Assembly: GCA_031841125.1 (NCBI GenBank)
Contig: CM063109.1
Coordinates: forward strand, 68,826,914-68,890,913
Origin: Acanthococcus lagerstroemiae
Taxonomy: Eukaryota > Arthropoda > Insecta > Hemiptera > Eriococcidae
DNA: 64,000 bases
Reading direction: 5' to 3'
A program made the translations under genes and the position numbers. Positions 52,501-55,984 of this stretch are shown here, piece after piece. Below the pieces are notes generated by a model. The model saw nothing but the letters and a program-made list of their open reading frames with translations. It ran no database searches and was not told the origin of the DNA. Each line of letters opens with the position of its first letter. The first letter of the stretch is position 1.

Positions 52501-55500
52501 GTTGGGATACAATCTTCCCTCCTCCTCCTCTAAAAAAAATAAGCTATTGCATTGATTAATGTTGACAAAAAGTCAAAATTCGTGTGATAAACTTATATAA
52601 CACTGGAAAAAAGCTCTCCATTTGTAATGATGGAGCAAATTACTGTTTCAGTAACAGATCAAGATTTACCAATCATTTTCATAAATGTATAAACATGGAA
52701 TTGTAATGCCCGTATATGCAGTGACTTAGGCATTTCAGTCTTGACCAGAGAGTAAGAATAGTAGTTTCTCTTAGCCAGTAAGAATAGCATTTCTGTTTTG
52801 ACCAGTAAATGACCAGTGTGAATAACGTGTCTCTGTAAGACCAATCATGCTTGTCTTGATTAGTAAGAAGAGCATTTCTGCCTGAACCAATTGGAGAGTA
52901 TTTTTATTTTTATCGGGAAAAATATCTTCTTATAGCATTTCTCAGCCCAGTAGAGAGAAAAAGAGGGCATGGGGGGAATTTCCACGGGCCTCCCTCCTTC
53001 CAGTTCATTTTTTTCTTTTGTCGGATGGGAAAAAATTATAAGCTACGGGATAAGAGGCTTCTTTCATCGTGTGAGGAGTGATTGCTGATTTGATGTACAG
53101 TATATATGATGTATCCGTAAGCGTTGAAATTCAGGTCTTTTAAAAATATTGGGCCCTCTTGAAAGTCCAGGCCCGGAGTATTTTGCCGTTTCTTCCCTCC
53201 GTCTCGACAGGGTTGGCATTTCTGCTTGGACGAGTGTGAGCTGTGAACAGCGTTCCTACCTAGACCAGTAAGAGTGGCATTCCAGAGTCTTAATCAGTAA
53301 TAAGTCAATACAGCTGCGACCCGTAAAAATAGTCCCCCATCAGTAAAAACATACTACGAGTAAAATAAATTATTATAACTATATACTGCTAGAAACCATT
53401 CTACTATTCTGTGTACATTTTGAAATCAAGCGAATTTCGTCGCTACACTTGTACTTTCAGCTTTTCCAAGTGAGTGGTCAGTGGCTACGAAAACTTTGTT
53501 TTCTATGTAGTTAAGAGAACAGTACATTATTTTCAAATCTCTATCACCGATGGAACCTTTCAATAGGGGGATAAGACCAAGACAGCTTCGAAATTCAATT
53601 CAGTACTCGTGAGATTTGAGCCAACAGAGTATTTTATTATATTTTTCCCATGCTGTGGTCTGTGATGTATAAAAATTTACTTTTCTTCAAAAATAAGTAT
53701 AACAAAATAGACTTCTCAATTTACGTTAAATTCTGTGCAGAGACTCAATTTTTAGACAAGTGAGAATAACCTCTTCTAGCCAAACTGTACAGAATGTCTC
53801 ACTGATAGATAAACCTCTCCAAAAGTGGAATAAAACTTTTGCGGTATATTCTTAAAATGAAAGGTGTTACAAGACTCCAGAGTCAGAGAAATGAAGAATT
53901 TTAAATATGAAATTGATGACAGATTTTTTTCTCCTACGACGGCAGTAAGTACAATAAAAATCTACATGAACTTTCTTAATTTTTCTCCAGTTTCGGTTAT
54001 TTTTACGGGAAGGGAAACGTTGGATGGATGCGGGGGAAGGTTAAGGTGGAAACAAAGGGAAACGAGGAGGTTGAAAAACCGGAGCCAGAAGTTGGCTCCG
54101 GCTTCGAGCTTCTGCTCTGAATCCTTGACAGAAACTTTTCCACTTCATCAGTTATTGTATTGCATACATATAGGTCAGGGACGAAACTAAGGGGGCATGG
54201 AGGCAAGCTTGCCCCCAAGCCTCCGACGGAGTTGGGAAATTTTAGTAGATAGATCAAAAATTGGAAAAATTCAACCAGTCAAAAAAGATTTCGATGTTTC
54301 TTTTTTTTTTAAGGAATACAAAAAACTTTGATACTTGGGAATTTTAAGGGAAGTCAGTCGGGAATTTAACGATTTTTGCCTCTTAGGAAAAACGCTTTGC
54401 TACGTTCCATATCTTGGTTCTAGTATTTCCCTTAATTTTTAATCCATCGTTAGCATTAGATTGGTTCTCATCGGTTCTTACCTCATCCTAACCTTTTCTC
54501 CCGAATCAAGAATGAGTCGGTTGTTCGTGTTATGGGAAGAAGGATGAGGATGGCGGGTTGATACTCGGAAACCAAAAAGCAATCGTTGTTTCTATTTTTG
54601 GCTGCAAATATTTCAGATTTCAGTATTTTTAGTACGCCCTCGTATTTATGAAAATTAATTTTGGAATCGGGGAGAATAAAGCTACTAGATTATTTTTTAC
54701 GAATAGTACGAGTATTGGCGAGGTGATGATACTATAGTTATCCATATGTTTTCGAAGATGATAAACGATAATAACGGTAAGAAAATTTAGAACGAAAATT
54801 TATCTGATGGAAACGTTAGCTATATTCCAAGAAAAATCCAAATTCACGATGTGTTACAAAAGAAGACGGCTGAAAATGATTATAAAATTTATACATAAAA
54901 TAGGTTGCCACCGCATCGAGCCATCAACCTTCAGTTAAATACTTAATTTAGAATAAATGGAATATAATGTGATGTAGATGATCCTAATGCCGTGCTGCGT
55001 TAAATTCATCTCGCCGAGGCAACGTCCGCCGTATATCTCTACTCTTAATCTTCGCTGTTCACTCATACGAACGAATGTACCCATTATAGCTTCTTTTTTT
55101 AGTAATAAGTATATCGCCATTGGTGTGCTCACATGTGTTTGATTTTCCTAGCCCTTGAATTCTGCAGAAGCCATGTTTCTTTCGTGTCTTAAGTAGATCT
55201 ATATGCTCCCTTTCTCGTCTAAAATCATCGTCAAATTCATTTGACACTTTCCTTCTACACGTATTAGGACGACTAATGTTTCCGATCTTCGAATGTTTAC
55301 ATTTGCACCAACTGGTTTTTGAATGAGCCGAAATAGAAGATACCGCTGATCGCGTGATTGAAAATCTTCGTAACCTGTATGAGGACGAATATGTGGAACA
55401 GAGATGGAAACTTCGGTAAAATTAAGTTATTTTGTGGCATTTGCCGACTGAAACTCTGGAACACATTTTACGCGAATTTACGACCGGAGTCTAGTGGTGT

Positions 55501-55984
55501 ATGTACCTACTAAAACCGTCTTTGTCGATTAATGTTCGTCCCCACGGAGAAAGAACAACCTAGATTAGACGGCAGTCACGCGGATTTAAGTAATTTCGCG
55601 ATGCCAATGGGAGGTGAGAAAATTGGGCTCCATTTCGAGGGTGAAAGTATGAGAGTTGAGTGAGAGTGACACGACGATTATACAAGTAGGGGCTATGGAT
55701 GCTATAGCCTTCCCCAGACCCTGAGTATTTAAAGAAAACATTTCAGCGTGTTTCTTTTTTGTATGAAATTTACCCCGCCTACTTTTCTCTGGTTCAGCCC
55801 GTCCCAGAGGTAATTTCTGGTTGCGCCTATGATATCCGATAACATTAACTCACTTTATCGACTGGTTGCAAACTCAAATTTCTTCGAGGGTGAACTTCGA
55901 TAGTCAGTACTTCTGCGCCCACAGCAGTATTTTCCGCTATTCGCACAAATCGCAGGTATTCTCCGGCAGGATAGAATTGGCAAC
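4449..55984 (-). CDS. Cad99C: Cad99C / protocadherin-15-like long cadherin, 22 exons visible, both ends missing
   Basis: Minus-strand gene assembled by hand from 22 exons (listed separately); all junction phases agree and give one open frame of about 1,586 residues. Seen: repeated cadherin signatures (DINDNAPVF, DVNDNIPQF, DANDNNPMF, DENDNPPVF, DLNDNYPVF, DENDNSPKF), calcium-site motifs such as LDRE/LDYD and DRG, then a non-cadherin membrane-adjacent block of about 80 residues including SGLDVKIRKLEPH and ATDLYLYAVD. Known: that arrangement, the EC1 cysteine pair and a degenerate EC2-EC3 linker (DNDDLGPKF) are typical of protocadherin-15, a tip-link protein of vertebrate hair cells; its Drosophila orthologue Cad99C acts in apical microvilli of follicle cells. 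Inferred: single-pass apical membrane adhesion protein. Signal peptide, membrane span and cytoplasmic tail are not visible. Introns run from 71 bp to about 22 kb. Family assignment is firm; exact orthology would need a tree. Confidence 0.85.
4626..4709 (-). CDS. Cad99C: Cad99C exon u: membrane-adjacent domain, part 2
   Basis: 84 bp, acceptor TTATTTGCAG, donor GTAAGT, phase 2 on both sides. Reads ILSSVSGLDVKIRKLEPHYE then KDTQNVI. The phase match and the family-like SGLDVKIRKLEPH support it despite its size. Confidence 0.85.
5491..5808. mobile_element. pogo/Tigger-like MITE with TA flanks
   Basis: Begins CAGTGGAGATTCTATAAGTC and ends, in reverse complement, CAGTGGAACCTCCATAAGTC. TA dinucleotides flank both ends (5489-5490, 5809-5810). 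Internal copies of TATAAGTCGACCGTTGTC at about 5503 and 5564, with other ACTCGAAA motifs, resemble subterminal repeats of pogo-group elements. About 318 bp, no transposase. It sits in the 2.7-kb Cad99C intron between exons t and u. Confidence 0.75.
7379..7467 (-). CDS. Cad99C: Cad99C exon t: membrane-adjacent domain, part 1
   Basis: 89 bp, acceptor TTCTTTTTTAG, donor GTAAGT, out in phase 2. Reads VFIISDLDKIIMTVDRKPEE then IEENMTNVTQ. It continues the preceding exon directly and resembles the segment after EC11 of protocadherin-15. Confidence 0.85.
7595..7813 (-). CDS. Cad99C: Cad99C exon s: last cadherin repeat
   Basis: 73 codons in phase 0, acceptor AATTTAG, donor GTAAGT. Reads AEDDDAGLNADIRYQIL, MIDPMTGQIKTAFNF and FDVKATDRAGAIDG. 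It ends without a DxNDN motif, as expected for the repeat next to the membrane-adjacent domain. Confidence 0.92.
7885..8021 (-). CDS. Cad99C: Cad99C exon r: EC12-EC13 linker
   Basis: 137 bp, acceptor TTGCATAG, donor GTAAGT. Reads APNEVKVIVHVLDENDNSP, then KFKTNGRPLVAAIPN. Too short for a standard ORF cut-off. Confidence 0.9.
8270..8552 (-). CDS. Cad99C: Cad99C exon q: EC12 first part
   Basis: 283 bp, acceptor GTTCGTAG, donor GTAAGT, out in phase 1. Reads VEENCAIPVNLLALNVSS, FSVNLSNGSVHLIRSPDRE and SDAFVDL. Confidence 0.9.
8637..9062 (-). CDS. Cad99C: Cad99C exon p: EC11
   Basis: 142 codons in phase 0, acceptor TCATCTAG, donor GTAAGA. Reads VYYASVLENNGSGVPIARVY, ANDSDLQANG, NSLDYEEDP and VLASDLGKPS. 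The linker DMQEPVEELSSPIF is atypical, like that of EC9 in vertebrate protocadherin-15. GC is clearly higher here than in the surrounding introns. Confidence 0.92.
9063..10582. repeat. Intron with ~130-bp repeat units in an inverted arrangement
   Basis: Two units starting near GGTTTTTGAGTCGCTGAAT lie at about 9415 and 9546 on the plus strand. Reverse-complement units (GCGACTC or AATGAATTTAGTGACC followed by AAAAAACC) lie near 9693, 9808 and 9939. The outer pair, 9409-9450 and 9930-9970, aligns well over about 40 bp. Nothing else recognisable in this 1.5-kb intron. Confidence 0.55.
10583..11433 (-). CDS. Cad99C: Cad99C exon o: EC8 end, EC9 and EC10
   Basis: Largest exon, 851 bp, acceptor GTTTCAG and donor GTGAGG. 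Carries DANDHIPRF, then a polar insert rich in N, K, E and P before the EC9 core (VPETVAVGTLLIRLRANDED), DVNNHAPHF, EC10 (IPEGVYRNHVLSQIQAVDED, ELDRE) and DLNDNYPVF. It covers nearly three repeats, unlike the mostly sub-domain exons elsewhere in the gene. Confidence 0.93.
11554..11851 (-). CDS. Cad99C: Cad99C exon n: EC7-EC8
   Basis: 298 bp, acceptor GATTTCAG, donor GTAACT, out in phase 1. Reads VNVTVEDENDNPPVFDRQWY, VEENSAPGTEVKLEV, IQDADAGTNAYF and LIARDRG. A textbook cadherin linker and calcium motifs are present. Confidence 0.9.
12144..12441 (-). CDS. Cad99C: Cad99C exon m: EC7
   Basis: 298 bp, acceptor TATTTCAG, donor GTATGT. Reads FRVRENQAGAMVGQLARR, FAVSQDGTIYTQQPLDRE and ANYQLTILAESG. 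Confidence 0.88.
12664..12832 (-). CDS. Cad99C: Cad99C exon l: EC6 second half
   Basis: 169 bp, acceptor ATTTACAG, donor GTACGT, out in phase 2. Reads VPFAVEEKSGTISVVDE and NVTIHVAESDTPGM. The calcium linker is degenerate here. Confidence 0.87.
12833..15864. other. 3-kb intron: one 130-bp-family relict, CAGC/CAGT-rich stretches
   Basis: 13141-13430 has two relicts of the 130-bp family (GTTTTTGGAGTCACTGAA and TTTCTGCTATCACTGAATG). 13690-13850 and 14090-14240 are rich in degenerate CAGT/CAGC/CTGT tetramers. No coding exon seen. Confidence 0.45.
15865..16020 (-). CDS. Cad99C: Cad99C exon k: EC5-EC6 junction
   Basis: 156 bp, acceptor TGATGCAG, donor GTAAGA. Reads DENHYPEFVGAPYEFWVG, then GQIRVVGNVEKDKIIYDLL. 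EC6 is divergent. Confidence 0.88.
16119..16371 (-). CDS. Cad99C: Cad99C exon j: EC5
   Basis: 253 bp, phase 0 in and phase 1 out, donor GTAATT. Reads VEARDPDLGRNGQVMYTIQK, FFAVDAHQGDVVV and LAVITIHVISS. The EC5 end lacks a clean DxNDN box. Confidence 0.9.
16614..16740 (-). CDS. Cad99C: Cad99C exon i: EC4-EC5 junction, GC donor
   Basis: 127 bp. Reads SDPFTTVEVTLLDANDNNPMF and then ALFFVIGK. The next exon begins VEARDPDLGRNG, which joins in frame only if the donor is AAG followed by GCAAGT, a GC-AG intron with an otherwise ideal consensus. Confidence 0.87.
16839..17026 (-). CDS. Cad99C: Cad99C exon h: EC4
   Basis: 188 bp, phase 0 in and phase 2 out, acceptor TTTGCAG, donor GTGCGT. Reads GENADFIYHLVDPSQAFNID and AKLDREQRSTLSMRVYARE. 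The open frame continues into the intron on both sides but is not conserved-looking there. Confidence 0.88.
17505..18288 (-). mobile_element. 5'-truncated non-LTR retrotransposon (LINE) 3' end
   Basis: An uninterrupted 145-codon stretch (17845-18282, minus) carries the C-terminal tail common to APE-type LINEs: KIEKIQKRFLKCLYCK, an RR-containing LKNRRCLAKLIFLRDVLNN, and FRVPTFNTRNTDLF. It is followed by about 330 bp of 3' UTR ending in AAGTAAATAAATAAA. Flanks 17492-17504 and 18289-18301 (TTCGCGATTAGCT / TTCGCCGTTAGCT, 11 of 13) look like an aged target duplication. The tail alone suggests a Jockey/CR1-group element; clade not resolved. Same strand as Cad99C. Confidence 0.75.
18823..19326 (+). 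CDS. Unrecognised 167-codon open frame inside a Cad99C intron
   Basis: Plus-strand frame within the intron between exons g and h. I do not recognise the product. Residues about 50-125 (for example MHYPDREDEHFPLSGRF and PPGAHVSSYHKLPLVHDF) have a balanced, protein-like composition and the DNA there is less AT-rich than the surrounding intron; both ends look like intron sequence. It may be a fragment of a processed pseudogene or of an unknown element, or chance. No promoter or splice evidence. Confidence 0.2.
   Translation: MKSHCFYVYQARYSLSGFCFSYCRGQYSYFQFRTLFFIIPVKSVEIHCMCLLDGDVGRVTQLNIAKDMFHMHYPDREDEHFPLSGRFWDDNIEFPPGAHVSSYHKLPLVHDFPHFAGLQPEHSCKTVSTEYCYYIPDFSSKSSNQCYQSRNSYKEWEGFFDFLNFAV
19439..19618 (-). 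CDS. Cad99C: Cad99C exon g: EC3-EC4 junction
   Basis: 60 codons in phase 0, acceptor CTACCTAG, donor GTAAGC. Contains IELLDVNDNIPQF and VENLPNGFSVLQVVATDQD. Confidence 0.9.
19669..19770 (+). repeat. Short tandem duplication (~63-bp period)
   Basis: AAGACAAGATGAAATGTTCA near 19672 recurs as AAGACAAGATGAAGTGTTTA near 19735, each followed by TATAATAT. Confidence 0.6.
19996..20540. mobile_element. hAT-like nonautonomous element
   Basis: About 545 bp. The left end reads TAGGGCCGTAGCAATGG followed by a G run; the right end in reverse complement reads CAGGGCCATAACTAGCAG. Flanking 8-mers TCAGGAGC (19988-19995) and TCAGAAGC (20541-20548) match 7 of 8, as for an aged hAT target duplication. No transposase frame. 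Confidence 0.55.
21167..21370 (-). CDS. Cad99C: Cad99C exon f: EC3
   Basis: 68 codons in phase 0. Acceptor CAG after GTATT, donor GTAATT. Reads GKKIHQELRFSPPIRAYDQD through FAIDPNNGTIFLERELDLDE. It is isolated by the 22-kb intron on its 5' side. Confidence 0.9.
22983..23008. repeat. Poly-T run (26 nt)
   Basis: Uninterrupted T run followed by an AT-rich stretch. It could be the poly-A tail of a minus-strand retrocopy, but no body was recognised next to it. Confidence 0.8.
27141..27250 (+). repeat. Dispersed repeat copy A (hAT-terminus-like)
   Basis: GCGGGGGGACAAAGGGGG, CCCAGGCCCGGATTTTCAGG, AGGGCCCGATATTT and GAATTTCAACGCTTACGG all recur in order, reverse-complemented, at 53108-53217. GC-rich ends of this style are common in insect hAT elements. 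It abuts the 3' side of the RTE LINE. Confidence 0.7.
27270..29920 (-). mobile_element. Decayed RTE-clade LINE (endonuclease + reverse transcriptase)
   Basis: Reading 5' to 3' on the minus strand: start of an AP-endonuclease (FFNCQRLANEG, LKWDIIKIS) near 29900; NYRGVGFYIKELWVPRV, RERVAVLKIETNKGTK, VYAPT and IMGDFNA near 29710-29480; NENGERLLGLADKYNLKIA near 29400; reverse transcriptase 28451-27921 as one 176-codon stretch with NNYRPIS, FIDFNKAFDSVHH and RGVKQGNP; FADDTVLIGK near 27830; and the RTE-type tail (TDAYVQRWAN) near 27310. In-frame stops and frame changes make it inactive. Domain order and tail fit RTE. Same strand as the host gene. Confidence 0.88.
27921..28451 (-). pseudogene. Reverse transcriptase fragment of the RTE LINE
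   Basis: Longest open piece of the element, 176 codons. Contains the palm motif A aspartate (LFIDFNKAFDS) and motif B-like RGVKQGNP. It is separated by frame breaks from the endonuclease upstream and the FADD box downstream, so no functional protein is expected. Confidence 0.85.
32039..32110. repeat. Nested inverted repeat / hairpin
   Basis: TACCACT (32039) pairs with AGTGGTA (32104), and CCCGCAGT (32049) with ACTGCGGG (32081), around a 24-bp loop. The DNA is GC-rich relative to its surroundings. Function unknown. Confidence 0.5.
34610..34624 (+). repeat. SINE target-site duplication, left
   Basis: AGGTCCTGCTGGAAG; the right copy at 34838-34852 is AGGTCCTGCTGAAAG. Confidence 0.8.
34625..34837 (+). 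mobile_element. tRNA-derived SINE
   Basis: Pol III A box TAGCCGAGTGG at 34635-34645 and B box GGTTCGAGCCC at 34679-34689 at tRNA-like spacing, but no 3' acceptor strand. The body then forms two clean hairpins: CCAGAT-TTCG-ATCTGG at 34703-34718, with a TTCG loop, and GGCCG...CGGCC just after it. Flanks 34610-34624 and 34838-34852 share AGGTCCTGCTG plus three of the next four bases, a target-site duplication of about 15 bp. Roughly 213 bp, no poly-A tail. Confidence 0.85.
34838..34852 (+). repeat. SINE target-site duplication, right
   Basis: Matches the left copy at 14 of 15 positions. Confidence 0.8.
35406..37059. mobile_element. Tentative larger hAT-like element, with a nested MITE
   Basis: The left end CAAGCCCGTAATTAGGG and the right end (reverse complement CAGGCCCGTAGCCATG) share CArGCCCGTA. 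Flanking 8-mers CAAGTGAT (35398-35405) and TAAATGAT (37060-37067) agree at 6 of 8. No transposase frame recognised. The pairing of the two ends is an inference from weak terminal similarity. Confidence 0.3.
36312..36539. mobile_element. hAT MITE with perfect 8-bp target duplication
   Basis: 228 bp. The left end is CAGCGCCGGATTTA and the right end in reverse complement is CAGAGCCGGATTAA. It is flanked by identical TGACACTG at 36304-36311 and 36540-36547. GGGCGG motifs occur near both ends. Eight-base duplication and CAG...CCGG termini are hAT hallmarks. Confidence 0.85.
38450..38990 (+). repeat. Degenerate ~11-bp tandem repeat tract
   Basis: Runs such as AGTCGTGAAA, AGTCTGAAACT, AGTTTAGAAA, AGTCTTAAAC and AGTCTAAACGG follow each other directly, giving an 11-bp consensus near AGTCTTAAACG. 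Confidence 0.6.
40356..40410 (+). repeat. Short copy of the GC-rich repeat also present at 62.8 kb
   Basis: CCACTGATGCGATACTCGAA and GGTAGTTTCCGGGGCCGGGG follow in order and are repeated almost exactly at 62800-62850 (one extra A there). The similarity fades on both sides after about 50 bp. Confidence 0.8.
41315..41563. mobile_element. Tc1/mariner-type MITE, 38-bp inverted termini, TA flanks
   Basis: The left terminus TCGAGTGTCTCATGCGCACT continues TGACATAAGTGAC; the right terminus in reverse complement is TCGAGTGTCTCATGCACACT continuing TGACCTAAGTGAC. TA flanks at 41313-41314 and 41564-41565. 249 bp, no transposase frame. Confidence 0.85.
43436..43564 (-). CDS. Cad99C: Cad99C exon e: EC2 end and EC3 start
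   Basis: 43 codons in phase 0, TAG acceptor and GTAAGT donor. Reads DRGSPQRNSTTTMAIAV, then the degenerate linker DNDDLGPKF. That linker resembles the EC2-EC3 linker of protocadherin-15 and is one of the best orthology clues. The next intron is about 22 kb. Confidence 0.9.
44700..44960 (+). repeat. Degenerate ~38-bp minisatellite
   Basis: Successive units share the layout TTCTGCTGGAGACTC...CATAAAAAATATCGGAC; at least five can be lined up (GGTTCTGCTGGAGA, CGTTTCTGGGAAGA, AGTTCTACGTGGAC, CGATTTAGCTGAGA, CAATTCTACTTGGC). Confidence 0.6.
45183..45645 (+). repeat. Direct duplication of a ~120-157-bp block
   Basis: 45183-45339 and 45528-45645 are near-identical, both containing GTATAAGTGTCGAAGAGTCT and CATAAATAAGGAAGGTAAAA. 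The second lacks a 39-bp internal piece beginning CCGTAGAGCC. Confidence 0.85.
46167..46369 (-). CDS. Cad99C: Cad99C exon d: EC2
   Basis: 203 bp with acceptor TTAACAG and donor GTGAGT. Reads GSTIFSDILAKDND to LLLRNPLDYDAGD and FLLTILAS. GSTIF and the LDYD motif match the EC2 pattern of the family. Confidence 0.9.
46536..46644 (-). CDS. Cad99C: Cad99C exon c: EC1-EC2 junction
   Basis: 109 bp, phase 0 in and phase 1 out (donor GTAAGC). Carries the calcium linker motif DINDNAPVF and the start of EC2 (YTVTVDE). Confidence 0.9.
46645..50629. other. 4-kb intron: 130-bp-family tandem copies, GGGTAAC repeats
   Basis: 49200-49580 contains three loose units of the 130-bp family (GCGACTCAAAAAACC orientation). 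48140-48240 has GGTTATCC/GGGTAACT repeats in both orientations. A G12 run lies at 47213-47224. No exon found. Confidence 0.5.
48140..48240. repeat. GGGTAACT short-repeat patch with inverted counterpart
   Basis: GTAACCC and GATTACCC on the left side face three close copies of GGGTAACT on the right, so the patch can fold back on itself. Confidence 0.5.
50630..50785 (-). CDS. Cad99C: Cad99C exon b: EC1 middle
   Basis: 52 codons in phase 0 between an AG acceptor (ATTCCAG) and a GTGAGT donor. Reads AEDVDYFKFRAVN to FRMVCDYDDGDDT. The cysteine in MVC is the likely disulfide partner of the cysteine in the preceding exon. Confidence 0.87.
52720..53330 (+). repeat. Degenerate ~29-bp minisatellite, split by an insertion
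   Basis: Variants of TTTCTGTTTTGACCAGTAAG recur; AGTAAGAATAG is found at about 52750 and 52779 and as AGTAAGAAGAG at 52862. The theme resumes at GGCATTTCTGCTTGGACGAG just after repeat copy B. Confidence 0.55.
53108..53217 (-). repeat. Dispersed repeat copy B (reverse of 27141-27250)
   Basis: On the minus strand it carries GGGCCTGGACTTTCAAGAGG, AGGGCCCAATATTT and GAATTTCAACGCTTACGG, co-linear with copy A. Confidence 0.75.
55854..55984 (-). CDS. Cad99C: Cad99C exon a (first visible): start of EC1
   Basis: Acceptor TTTTTTTCAG and donor GTGAGT bound 131 bp. It enters in phase 1, so an upstream exon supplies one base. Reads CQFYPAGEYLRFVRIAENT through LQPVDK. The cysteine next to the start fits the N-terminal cysteine of protocadherin-15 EC1, so only a short signal-peptide region should be missing upstream. 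Confidence 0.85.

Larger units (their letters stand above)
50786..55853. other. 5-kb intron: minisatellite interrupted by dispersed repeat
   Basis: 52720-52910 and 53215-53330 hold related ~29-bp units (CCAGTAAGAATAGCATTTCT), with repeat copy B and adjoining DNA between them. C12 run at 51485-51496. No exon found. Confidence 0.5.
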
